The notes: a model not told the origin generated them from the letters alone. Shown: positions 1 to 6,703, numbered from the stretch's first letter. The stretch is DNA of 16,207 bases from DASUFE01 sp036274675 (GCA_036274675.1 DASUFE010000102.1:1-16207), one strand, 5' to 3'. A program made the numbers and translations.

Positions 1-317
1 GCGCTGGGAACCTGGCCGCTTATGATGACCATGGGAATGGAATCCATATAAGCGGTGGCGATACCCGTTACCGCATTGGTAACTCCCGGGCCGGAAGTGA
101 CCAGCACCACGCCGGCACGGCCGGTCGCACGCGCATAGCCATCGGCCGCATGGGTTGCTCCCTGCTCGTGCCGGACCAGGATATGACGCACATCGTCCTT
201 ATTACGGAACAGTGCGTCATAAATGTGTAACACTGCGCCGCCGGGATAGCCAAAGATAAACTCGACGCCCTCTTCTTTGAGGCACCGAGACAGTATTTCA
301 CCGCCGGATAATTCCAC
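1..317 (-). CDS. ilvI: Acetolactate synthase large subunit, N-terminal part (cut by window edge)
   Basis: Thiamine-diphosphate enzyme that condenses two pyruvates to acetolactate (or pyruvate with 2-oxobutyrate), the first common step of branched-chain amino acid synthesis. About 105 residues are visible, starting MELSGGEILSRCLKEEGV. The family motifs are in order: FGYPGGAVL (about 22-30), VRHEQGATHAADG with the Glu that activates the cofactor (E51), VLVTSGPGVTNAVTGIATAYMDSIP (72-95) and the start of the GQV segment. I chose the GTG at 317 because GGAG lies 8 bases upstream; an in-frame TTG at 323 is only 2 bases from that GGAG. Its partner subunit (ilvH/ilvN) would lie beyond the left edge. 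ilvI and ilvB cannot be separated from this fragment. Family assignment is very secure. Confidence 0.95.
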   Translation of the reverse strand, partial: MELSGGEILSRCLKEEGVEFIFGYPGGAVLHIYDALFRNKDDVRHILVRHEQGATHAADGYARATGRAGVVLVTSGPGVTNAVTGIATAYMDSIPMVIISGQVPS

Positions 318-388
318 TCTCAAGACTCCAAAAAGAACATTCAGACCGCCGCGGAAAGCGACATTTACCTTCCCGAGCCGGACCCGCA

Positions 389-417
389 AACGTACTGGCT
401 AACGCGGCTAAGGTCAA
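389..417 (-). promoter_or_regulatory. Candidate sigma-70 promoter for the acetolactate synthase gene
   Basis: On the minus strand TTGACC (412-417) is separated by 17 bases from TACGTT (389-394). An AT-rich run lies just upstream of the -35 box. The -35 is five of six to consensus and the -10 is poor. This would give a leader of about 65 nt before the GTG start at 317. Prediction only. Confidence 0.35.
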
Positions 418-581
418 GAAAAATAAGAATAAAGTGGGCTGCCGAACGTGATTTTCATAAAGCCCGGGGATTTTTGCCCGCTTCGGAGCGTCTGAGGGCA
501 TAGAAACTCCCTAGGTTTCCAAGGGTCTAGATAACTGCTACTCTTGATTCCATCCACTGGCCATAGGCGATCATCATCCAT

Positions 582-2063
582 ATGCCATTAAAGCGTCTGC
601 TATTAACCGCAACAATCGCGACTATGGTAGTGGGCCTCCAGGGTACCGGCTCGGCACTCGCCCAGCCTTCCGCAACCACCCAACTCGACCTTCAACACCA
701 GCTACCGACCATCGGCGAGCCGGCCGACCGTTATATGTCGCCCGCGGACGAGATGAGATTGGGCACGGAATTCCTGCGCGCCGCCTATCGCAGCGGGGCC
801 ATATTGCAGGATCCCGAGGTTTCGAACTATATGCGGCATCTGGGCAATACGCTGGCGAACCAGTTGGAAATCAAGCCTTTCGATTTCACTTTTTTCGCAG
901 TGGAAGAAAATACGATTAACGCTTTCGCCATCCCCGGCGGATATGTCGGAGTCCATAGCGGGCTCATCCTGAAAACAGAGAATGAAAACGAACTGGCCGC
1001 CGTACTCGCGCATGAAATTGCGCACGTATCGCAACGCCACCTGGCGCGCCGCATCGCGGATATGAGCAGTTCGCAATTTCTGACACTGGGCGCGATGCTT
1101 GCCGGCCTGCTGCTTGCTGCCGGCAGTGGTGACCGTGATGCCGGCAATGCCCTCATCTTTTCGGGAATAGGCATGCAACAGCAACAGCTAATCAATTTCA
1201 CCCGCAGTAACGAAATCGAGGCCGACCGCATCGGCCTTGGCATCCTTTACGAGGCGGGTTTCGATCCGTCGGGCATGCCCAGTTTTTTCAGAACGATGCA
1301 GCGCAACCGCTTCGGCACCATTCCCGAAGAATTCAAATATCTCCTGACTCACCCGCTTGATAATACCCGTATTACCGAAGCCCAAAGCCGGATCGACTCA
1401 CTGCCGAAGCAAAGGCGCGCCAGCTCAATTGATTATTTGCTGATGAGAGCCCGCATGCGGGCGCTGGTCGCACCGGATCCTCGCGGCCTTGTTGAAAATC
1501 TGGAAAAGGATCTGGCGCAGAAAAAAAATCCCGGCAACACCGACTTATATGGTTACGCGCAGGCCCTGGAGCGTTTTGGCGATTATCCGCGGGCGAGAAC
1601 CCTGACCACCAAGCTTGCGGCTTCCGACCCTGAAAACATCAACTATCAGCTCGCACTGGCGCGAATTGAAAAGGAGACCGGCAACCAGCTACAGGCCCTC
1701 AACATCCTCAAGCATCTGCACACGCTGTATCCGGACAGCTATCCCGCCGTATATCAGTACGCCCAAACACTTAAGGATTCAAAGCAGGCCAACCAGGGGC
1801 TGCAGCTACTGAGAAGCTATTTGCTCCACAATCCCGCCCTTACCGTCAATGCTTACAAGCTGCTCGCGGATTTATATGAGAGCGATGGCAAGCTGATCGA
1901 TTCCAAACAGAATCTGGCCGAGTATTATTTCAATTCCGGCAATTACAGCGCCGCCATTTTCCAGTTGAAACAGGCGCTCAATACTCCAGACGTCGATTTC
2001 GTCACCCGCGCGCAACTTGAAAAACGCATGCGGGAAATTATCGAAATCACCCGCTCCTCCTGA
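582..2063 (+). CDS. bepA: BepA/YfgC-like periplasmic M48 metalloprotease with TPR domain
   Basis: Periplasmic zinc protease and chaperone; in E. coli BepA assists assembly or removal of outer-membrane proteins such as LptD. At 493 aa it matches the family (487 in E. coli). A signal peptide ends at about ALA-Q (residues 25-28). The M48 domain has HEIAH (H144, E145, H148), the third zinc ligand region NEIEADRIG (about 210-218), and a downstream THPL histidine (H257) matching the regulatory His of BepA. From about residue 290 to the end it is helical TPR-like repeat. The ribosome binding site is weak, but the start is supported by the signal peptide that follows directly. It stands alone on the plus strand, divergent from ilvI. 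No clear terminator is visible behind it. Confidence 0.93.
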   Translation: MPLKRLLLTATIATMVVGLQGTGSALAQPSATTQLDLQHQLPTIGEPADRYMSPADEMRLGTEFLRAAYRSGAILQDPEVSNYMRHLGNTLANQLEIKPFDFTFFAVEENTINAFAIPGGYVGVHSGLILKTENENELAAVLAHEIAHVSQRHLARRIADMSSSQFLTLGAMLAGLLLAAGSGDRDAGNALIFSGIGMQQQQLINFTRSNEIEADRIGLGILYEAGFDPSGMPSFFRTMQRNRFGTIPEEFKYLLTHPLDNTRITEAQSRIDSLPKQRRASSIDYLLMRARMRALVAPDPRGLVENLEKDLAQKKNPGNTDLYGYAQALERFGDYPRARTLTTKLAASDPENINYQLALARIEKETGNQLQALNILKHLHTLYPDSYPAVYQYAQTLKDSKQANQGLQLLRSYLLHNPALTVNAYKLLADLYESDGKLIDSKQNLAEYYFNSGNYSAAIFQLKQALNTPDVDFVTRAQLEKRMREIIEITRSS

Positions 2064-2108
2064 TAACGGTAAAATTTACAACCCGAAATACTTCAACGAA
2101 TGCGGCTT

Positions 2109-2137
2109 ACAAGTTTATTAACTTGTATAATATACAA
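2109..2137 (+). promoter_or_regulatory. Overlapping palindromic operator candidates at the regulator promoter
   Basis: Two inverted repeats share a half-site. ACAAGTT (2109-2115) TATT AACTTGT (2120-2126) is followed directly by TTGTATA A TATACAA (2123-2137), a perfect 7-bp dyad around one base. A TATAAT (2126-2131) sits inside the second dyad, so a bound protein would cover the -10 box. No good -35 is visible at the right distance. Position, about 65-95 bp before an XRE-family regulator, suggests autoregulation. This is inference. Confidence 0.55.
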
Positions 2138-2201
2138 TTCACACGAGATTCGGGTTTCTGTAGCATGCCCCGAAAATTTTCATATGTCTTTCTCTTTCTA
2201 A

Positions 2202-2588
2202 ATGACTAGATCGCCCGATGAAGCAGCAGGGACACCATCGATCATAGGAAACGTTGTCCGCGCTCTACGGATCGCCAGAGGCATTGGAGTCAATCAGCTC
2301 GGTAACGCAATCGGTCTCGAGCCTTCCAATCTCTCACGTTTCGAGCGCGGGCTGCCAGGCGGCGTGCATACGGCAAAATATCTGGATCAGATCGCTTCCA
2401 AACTCGGAACCTCCGCATCCATTCTCTACGTGGTAAGCGAAATCACCGCGGCAAAACCCGAAATCCTGCAGGAACCGGCGGAATTATTAAAACTCGTGGA
2501 CCGATTGACTCTGGTCGTCAAGAAATATCTGAAGCTGTCCGCCAAAAAACAGGAAGAAGTCCGGCGCTTTATCGAAGATCTGGAATAA
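2202..2588 (+). CDS. XRE-family helix-turn-helix transcriptional regulator
   Basis: A 128-aa protein with a Cro/C1-type DNA-binding domain at about residues 17-72. It shows VRALRIARGIGVNQLGNAIG, then the recognition-helix segment EPSNLSRFERG, then YLDQIASKLGTSASILY. The remaining 50 or so residues are charged and helical (LKLVDRLTLVVKKYL, then KKQEEVRRFIEDLE), suitable for dimerisation. ATG 2202 is the only plausible start: an in-frame TAA lies immediately before it and no early internal ATG or GTG exists. No Shine-Dalgarno is visible, and a five-codon ORF (ATG 2184 to TAA 2201) abuts the start. No toxin, antitoxin or phage partner lies nearby, so its target may be its own promoter. The family is clear; the biological role is unknown. 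Confidence 0.85.
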   Translation: MTRSPDEAAGTPSIIGNVVRALRIARGIGVNQLGNAIGLEPSNLSRFERGLPGGVHTAKYLDQIASKLGTSASILYVVSEITAAKPEILQEPAELLKLVDRLTLVVKKYLKLSAKKQEEVRRFIEDLE

Positions 2589-2648
2589 ATCCTTTCGCAG
2601 AATTGCGTCCACAAGCTATAGCTACGGAGCCTGCGCCCTCGCGAGAAC

Positions 2649-3074
2649 TCAATCTTTTTCAGGCGCTGAAATGATTTTCACCCGGTCACCGTCCACTGCG
2701 TTGTAAAAGCAGCTCCGACGGTTGGTGTGGCAGGCAGGACCGGCCTGGTCGACCAGCAGCAGCAGCGAATCCCCATCGCAATCGATTCGCATCCCAATCA
2801 GCCTCTGTACATGCCCGGAAGACTCGCCCTTGCGCCAGTAAGACTTGCGCGATCTCGACCAGTAGCAGACTTGTCCGGTTTGCAGCGTCTCGCGCAGCGA
2901 TTCCGCGTTCATCCAGGCGAGCATCAGAACCTCTCCGGTATCGTATTGCTGGGCTACGGCGGGAATCAGCCCGTCATTCGTCCACTTGAGTTGGGCAAGA
3001 ACCTGCTGCAGCCCAACGCTGAAATCAGGGTTCCCCGTTTCAAGCTGCCTGAAAATCGTGTCTGTGGGGGACAT
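2649..3074 (-). CDS. hisI: Phosphoribosyl-AMP cyclohydrolase
   Basis: Zinc and magnesium hydrolase that opens the adenine ring of phosphoribosyl-AMP in histidine synthesis. About 141 aa, the size of the monofunctional enzyme, without the HisE domain fused in E. coli. Visible motifs are AWMNAESLRETL, YWSRSRKSYWRKGE, the metal motif DCDGD (D98, C99, D100, D102 by this start) and GPACHTNRRSCFY with the two other zinc cysteines (C115, C122). I chose ATG 3074 because AAAGG lies 4 bases upstream; a GTG at 3086 would add four residues. It is not in a histidine operon here: the neighbours are a convergent XRE regulator and an unrelated nuclease-family gene. The other his genes must be elsewhere. Confidence 0.95.
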   Translation of the reverse strand: MSPTDTIFRQLETGNPDFSVGLQQVLAQLKWTNDGLIPAVAQQYDTGEVLMLAWMNAESLRETLQTGQVCYWSRSRKSYWRKGESSGHVQRLIGMRIDCDGDSLLLLVDQAGPACHTNRRSCFYNAVDGDRVKIISAPEKD

Positions 3075-3185
3075 AGAGCCTTTCACTTGTTAATTGTCGC
3101 GGGGCACAAGACAAAAACCGGAACGCATTATTCTCCACCCTTTCAACAGGGCGAGTCCATAGTGAAGAAGACGAGAATTTTCGCC

Positions 3186-4133
3186 TTATTTGTCCTTACC
3201 CGTCTGGATAATCTCATCCAGATACAGACCGTCAATATTGGTATTGATCTGCATCCATAACGGCAGGTGATCCGAGAGCTGGAAGGTGAACTTGGTTTTA
3301 TCCATGCCGGGAAACAGCGCGCCGGTGCCGCCGGTGTAAAAATCCAGAATCCCGCCGTGGTTGGTGAAATTCTGGGCATAAGCGGGGTAGTGCAGGATCT
3401 GATCGTAGCGGCGGTCGCGAGCGAGATTGGTGCCGAATTCCTTGCCTCGCAATGCGGACGGCAATTCAAGGCCATACCGGGTGAGCAGCGCCAGTTGATC
3501 GGGCGTTTCGATATTGAAATCGCCGACTACGATCATATCCCTGTCCTCGCAGCTTTTTTCACGACGCTTGAGGTCGATCCATTCGGCCAGCGCCGCCAGC
3601 TCCTTGTTGCGCCCTTGCGCGGTACCCCATTGCAAATGAGTGGCCAGCACGATGAAGTCGAAGTTTCCGGCGCTGAACGATGCCATATAAGGCTGGCGCC
3701 ACCAGGTGAATTCGGGAATGTATTCGTCCTTGACCTTGCGTCGCGGCGGGTTGGCGGCCGCCGCAAAACCGGTGAATGTAACGGCACGCTTGTCGTAAAC
3801 AAACCCTATGCGCTCCCGGTTGCCGCCCGCGTCGTACAAGGAGTCCGAATACACCGCACGCCAGTAGGGGCCGAGGATATCCAGCACCCGCCTCAAGTCG
3901 CCCAGGTTATCGCGCAGCTCGACGATGCTTATCAGATCAAACTGACCCAGAATCTCGGCGATATAGTGCACCGCCGCCTCCGTGCGCTTTACCTTGCCGA
4001 ATTCACGGACATTCCAGGTCGCGACATTGAGCGTTTCGTCCAGCTTGGAGGAGGGAATGTTGGCTGCATCGATGCGGGAACGAAGTTCTTTCAATCCCTT
4101 GGCGATACCGACGGAGATCTTTCCATGGTGCAT
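3186..4133 (-). CDS. Endonuclease/exonuclease/phosphatase family protein
   Basis: A 315-aa member of the DNase I-like metal-dependent phosphodiesterase fold. All expected catalytic motifs are present: TWNVREFG with N41, SIVELRD with metal-binding E72, ATHLQWG with H166, VVGDFNIE with D205 and N207, and SDHLPLW with D288 and H289. The region RRYDQILH before the last motif is also typical. There is no signal peptide, so it should be cytoplasmic. The first 35 residues are a non-conserved lead. The substrate (DNA, RNA, phospholipid or other) cannot be told from sequence. It ends 111 bp before hisI on the same strand and is divergent from the tRNA-Lys gene. A GGGA lies about 7 bases before the ATG. 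Confidence 0.88.
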   Translation of the reverse strand: MHHGKISVGIAKGLKELRSRIDAANIPSSKLDETLNVATWNVREFGKVKRTEAAVHYIAEILGQFDLISIVELRDNLGDLRRVLDILGPYWRAVYSDSLYDAGGNRERIGFVYDKRAVTFTGFAAAANPPRRKVKDEYIPEFTWWRQPYMASFSAGNFDFIVLATHLQWGTAQGRNKELAALAEWIDLKRREKSCEDRDMIVVGDFNIETPDQLALLTRYGLELPSALRGKEFGTNLARDRRYDQILHYPAYAQNFTNHGGILDFYTGGTGALFPGMDKTKFTFQLSDHLPLWMQINTNIDGLYLDEIIQTGKDK

Positions 4134-4234
4134 AAGGATCCCTGTATTTTGTAATTATTCGGGAGCCCAAATTAGCATAGGGGCAACTGCCGGGGGAAGC
4201 CGCTAAAAGTATGAAGCCGCAGTGGGCTCTTCAG

Positions 4235-4263
4235 TTGTCTCATCAGCCCGATGAATGTATGAT
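4235..4263 (+). promoter_or_regulatory. Sigma-70 promoter of tRNA-Lys
   Basis: TTGTCT (4235-4240), a 17-base spacer, then TATGAT (4258-4263). Transcription would begin near 4270, about a dozen bases before the mature tRNA. Spacing and both hexamers are good, and no other gene is downstream on this strand. Confidence 0.65.
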
Positions 4264-4281
4264 GCCGGACTTTCCAGAAAA

Positions 4282-4357
4282 GGGCCGTTAGCTCAGTCGG
4301 TAGAGCAGCTGGCTTTTAACCAGTTGGTCGCAGGTTCGAATCCCGCACGGCCCACCA
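4282..4357 (+). tRNA. tRNA-Lys (anticodon UUU)
   Basis: A complete 76-nt tRNA with CCA encoded. The acceptor stem pairs GGGCCGT (4282-4288) with ACGGCCC (4347-4353). The D-arm contains AGCTCAGTCGGTAGAGC. The anticodon stem CTGG/CCAG encloses loop CTTTTAA with anticodon TTT. The T-arm has GGTTCGAATCC. A lysine tRNA beside the tol-pal-cpoB(-queE-queC) cluster is recalled from Pseudomonas and E. coli, where such tRNAs can be integration sites. A 15-bp copy of its 3' end is found 312 bp downstream. Confidence 0.98.
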
Positions 4358-4414
4358 ACGCCTCCACCCCTGTAACTTACTTGCTCTGACGCATCAGGAG
4401 TCGGACGGCACAGT

Positions 4415-4640
4415 CTCCGTCTGGGGATGTGGCTTACAGGCACTCCCCCGTCACGACTCAGAAACCTCGGAACCCATTCTCTTAGCTCTCTGTTTGAGGA
4501 GAGCTCTATACGTGCCGCCGTCGTGAGGCTGCGAGGGCTAAAGCTTCACAATGAGGGACTCGAAGGGTTCGACAAAACTGCCTGGAGCAGTTTTGAACTC
4601 GCCGCGCATGCGGCGAGGCCCGCTAGGGCGAGGGGCAGGA
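4415..4640. repeat. Hairpin-rich repeat, copy A
   Basis: This begins with CGTCTGGGGATGTGGCTTAC and the core GTCACGACTCAGAAACC (4450-4466). A chain of stem-loops follows: GTGAGGC/GCTTCAC (4523-4529 with 4543-4549, one G-T pair), TCGAA GGG TTCGA (4560-4572), AAAACTGC CTGGA GCAGTTTT (4574-4594), CTCGCCGC GCAT GCGGCGAG (4598-4617) and GCCC GCTA GGGC (4618-4629). It ends in GAGGGGCAGGA. Copy C repeats this order. Short ORFs crossing it run through the palindromes and look spurious. It could be a non-coding RNA or a palindromic mobile repeat; no transposase is near. Confidence 0.8.
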
Positions 4641-4650
4641 CGCCCCGAGT

Positions 4651-4665
4651 AATCCCGCACGGCCC
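4651..4665 (+). repeat. Copy of the tRNA-Lys 3' end (att-like direct repeat)
   Basis: AATCCCGCACGGCCC here is identical to 4339-4353, the last part of the T-arm and acceptor stem of tRNA-Lys. Identity stops on both sides (ACCA follows in the tRNA, TACG here). Integrases often leave such a tRNA-end duplication on the far side of an inserted element. Only 297 bp lie between the two copies and no integrase is seen, so this would be a remnant at most. Confidence 0.7.
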
Positions 4666-4666
4666 T

Positions 4667-4722
4667 ACGCGTCTAGAGATGTAGCTTACCAGCACTCCCG
4701 CGTCACGACTCAGAAACCCTGG
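4667..4722. repeat. Hairpin-rich repeat, short copy B (leading part only)
   Basis: CGTCTAGAGATGTAGCTTAC, then AGCACTCCCGCGTCACGACTCAGAAACC. This matches the first 60 or so bases of copy A with a few substitutions, core GTCACGACTCAGAAACC at 4702-4718. The hairpin part is missing and copy C begins directly afterwards. Confidence 0.75.
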
Positions 4723-5067
4723 ACCCGTCTGGGGATGTGAATTTGATTCTACGCAGGGCTCCGCCCAGCGCCCCCATCACGACTCAGAAACCCCGGAACC
4801 CCTTCTCCATAAACTTCTGTACCCAATAGCTCCCATATGTGCCGCCGTCGTGAAGCTGCAGGGGCTAAAGCTTCACAATTAGGGACTCGAAGGGTTCGAC
4901 AAAATCGCCCGGAGCGATTTTGGTCAGGGGAGCGAAGCGACACTGCCCCCGAAGAATGCGCAGCATTCAAGGGGCGCCGGGCAGGGATAGCGAGGCGCAC
5001 AAAACTGCCTGGAGCAGTTTTGAACTCGCCGCGCATGCGGCGAGGCCCGTCAGGGCGAGGGGCAGGA
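4723..5067. repeat. Hairpin-rich repeat, long copy C
   Basis: It opens with CCGTCTGGGGATGTG and the core TCACGACTCAGAAACC (4777-4792). The stem-loops then follow in the same order as in copy A: GTGAAGC/GCTTCAC (4850-4856 with 4870-4876), TCGAA GGG TTCGA (4887-4899) and AAAATCGC CCGGA GCGATTTT (4901-4921). A block of about 80 bp (4922-5000) unique to this copy contains GAATGC GCA GCATTC and GCGCC/GGCGC. The copy closes with AAAACTGC CTGGA GCAGTTTT (5001-5021), CTCGCCGC GCAT GCGGCGAG (5025-5044) and GCCC GTCA GGGC (5045-5056). Stems are kept while loops and some pairs differ between copies. The remaining gap up to the queC stop (5068-5121) shows nothing clear. Confidence 0.8.
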
Positions 5068-5121
5068 AGTGGCTCCCGAAAACGGGGAAACAAAGCCTGT
5101 CCCCTGCCTGATTCAGCCCCA

Positions 5122-5874
5122 TCACCTTCGTATCGGCTTATCCGCCTTTCCCGGATCATGGGGTTTGACTCCGGCCGGAGTCTTGGGTTGCTGTAACCCC
5201 GGCGCCTGATAAACGGTCGGGTCAGGAATTCCGGCCTGTATAAAACCCTCTCTGCGCAACCGGCAGGCATCACAACGCCCGCAGGCGTTGCCCTGTCCAT
5301 CCGCCACGTAGCAGGACACCGTCAGCCCGTAATCCACACCCAGGTTAATGCCTCTGCGAATAATCTCCGCCTTGCTGAGATTGATCAAAGGAGTATGAAT
5401 TTTGAAAGTATTGCCCTCCACTCCGGCCCTGGTGGCAAGATTTGCCACATTCTCGAATGCGGCGACGAATTCGGGACGGCAATCAGGATAGCCTGAATAG
5501 TCAACCGCGTTGACACCGATAAAAATATGCGGGGTGCCCAGGACTTCCGCCCATCCCAAGGCCAGGGACAGAAACACTGTATTGCGGGCGGGCACATAGG
5601 TAAGGGGAATACCGGGGCTCGGTTCTTCAGGAACGGCGATATTCCGGTCGGTCAGCGCCGAACCTCCGATCGCACCCAGATCCAGCGACAAGACCTTGTG
5701 CTCTACCGCCCCAAGCAACCGGATCAGCCTTGCGGCCGCTTGCAGCTCCGCTTCATGGCGCTGGCCGTAACGAATGGTCAGGGCATGACAGGCGTAGCCT
5801 TCAGAGATTGCCTGGGCGAGCGTGGTCGCCGAATCCAGGCCTCCCGATACCAATACCACCGCTTTCTCAGTCAT
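5122..5874 (-). CDS. queC: 7-cyano-7-deazaguanine synthase (queuosine precursor pathway)
   Basis: ATP-dependent conversion of 7-carboxy-7-deazaguanine to preQ0, the step after QueE. The 250-aa protein has the N-terminal PP-loop SGGLDSATTLA (10-20), TIRYGQRHEAE (33-43), YVPARNTVFLSLAL (93-106), GVNAVDYSGYPDCRPEF (120-136) and a zinc site formed by C188, C198, C201 and C204 in SCYVADGQGNACGRCDACRLR. The core normally ends near IPDPT (about 216-220). Here a Pro/Lys-rich tail of about 25 residues follows, ending just before the repeat array. GGAG lies 8 bases before the ATG. It follows queE by 86 bp and is probably co-transcribed with it. Confidence 0.96.
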   Translation of the reverse strand: MTEKAVVLVSGGLDSATTLAQAISEGYACHALTIRYGQRHEAELQAAARLIRLLGAVEHKVLSLDLGAIGGSALTDRNIAVPEEPSPGIPLTYVPARNTVFLSLALGWAEVLGTPHIFIGVNAVDYSGYPDCRPEFVAAFENVANLATRAGVEGNTFKIHTPLINLSKAEIIRRGINLGVDYGLTVSCYVADGQGNACGRCDACRLRREGFIQAGIPDPTVYQAPGLQQPKTPAGVKPHDPGKADKPIRR

Positions 5875-5933
5875 GTTCCGGTCTCCAAGGATTTATTCGC
5901 CAGTCCCATGCATAAAGCCTGCCCGTTCAAGGC

Positions 5934-5952
5934 CCCCAAAACATTATTGGGG
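5934..5952 (-). other. Small hairpin between queE and queC
   Basis: CCCCAA and TTGGGG form a 6-bp stem around a 7-base loop, just downstream of the queE stop. No T-run follows on the minus strand, so it is not a standard terminator. It may stabilise or weakly attenuate the message. I see no match to a preQ1 riboswitch core. Confidence 0.3.
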
Positions 5953-5960
5953 CACCGCCA

Positions 5961-6638
5961 TCAATGGCCTGCTACATCGCCCCATAAATACTTATGGAGC
6001 TGAATCTGAAAGCGCACAGGAAGCCGGTCGGCCAGTATCCAGTCCGCCAACTCTTTCGCGTCCAGTTGCCGGTAGCTGGGTGAGAAAAGGAGCTCGCAAC
6101 GCCCCGGTAAAGCATGCTCCGCCAGCACTGCGCTCGCCCATTCATAATCGGCGCGATCGCAAATGACAAATTTAATCTGATCCCGGGACGTGATATGCCG
6201 GAGATTCTCCCAACGGTTGCGGCTGGACTCTCCGGAGCCCGGGGTTTTAATATCCATCACCCTGCTGACCCGCGCATCCACGCCGGAGATATCATTGGCC
6301 CCGCCGGTCTCGAGCGAGACCTCGTAACCCGCATCGCACAAACCCCGCAGCAATAGCAGACAATTGGGCTGCGCGAGCGGCTCCCCGCCCGTGACCGTGA
6401 CGAAACGCGCACGATACGATGCAACCTGCCCCAGTATCTCAGGAAGGCTCATCCAGTTGCCGCCCGTGAAAGCATAAGCCGTGTCGCAATACTGGCAGCG
6501 CAAGGGGCAGCCGGTCAGGCGCACGAAAACCGTCGGATGGCCGACGCTGCGCGCCTCACCCTGCAGGGAAAAAAATATCTCGGTGATCTTAAGACGCGGC
6601 AGAGCTGTAACATCCGCTTTTGATAATATCGAAGTCAT
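5961..6638 (-). CDS. queE: 7-carboxy-7-deazaguanine synthase (radical SAM)
   Basis: Radical SAM enzyme that contracts 6-carboxytetrahydropterin to 7-carboxy-7-deazaguanine. About 225 aa. It has the substrate motif EIFFSLQGEA near residue 20-30, the iron-sulfur motif CPLRCQYCD (CX3CX2C: C44, C48, C51 from this start), and VTVTGGEPL near 80-88. The last part contains FSPSYRQLDAKELADWIL and QIQLHKYLWG, typical of QueE. I prefer ATG 6638; an in-frame GTG at 6647 would add three residues, and neither has a strong ribosome binding site. It sits between cpoB (65 bp upstream) and queC, as in Pseudomonas, so pathway and neighbours agree. Confidence 0.95.
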   Translation of the reverse strand: MTSILSKADVTALPRLKITEIFFSLQGEARSVGHPTVFVRLTGCPLRCQYCDTAYAFTGGNWMSLPEILGQVASYRARFVTVTGGEPLAQPNCLLLLRGLCDAGYEVSLETGGANDISGVDARVSRVMDIKTPGSGESSRNRWENLRHITSRDQIKFVICDRADYEWASAVLAEHALPGRCELLFSPSYRQLDAKELADWILADRLPVRFQIQLHKYLWGDVAGH

Positions 6639-6703
6639 GCACACCACCCGCTAAAACTTGCTTCAAAACATTCGGCAAGCGCAGTAGTTTTTGGAGAAAG
6701 TTC

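Noticed and set aside
2589..2648. Bidirectional terminator between the regulator and hisI
   Set aside because: AGCTATAGCT (2614-2623) is palindromic but short, and no T-run follows on either strand.
4415..5067. CRISPR array
   Set aside because: Repeats are long, unequal, diverged and internally palindromic, with no regular spacer length and no cas genes nearby.
4427..5300. Several ORFs of 63-183 codons on both strands in the tRNA-queC gap
   Set aside because: They read straight through perfect palindromes and repeat copies, have odd Arg/Gly/Pro-rich composition, lack ribosome binding sites, and one overlaps queC antisense.
5875..5960. preQ1-type riboswitch before queC
   Set aside because: Only a simple 6-bp hairpin is present; no preQ1 aptamer core is visible, and the hairpin follows queE without a T-run.
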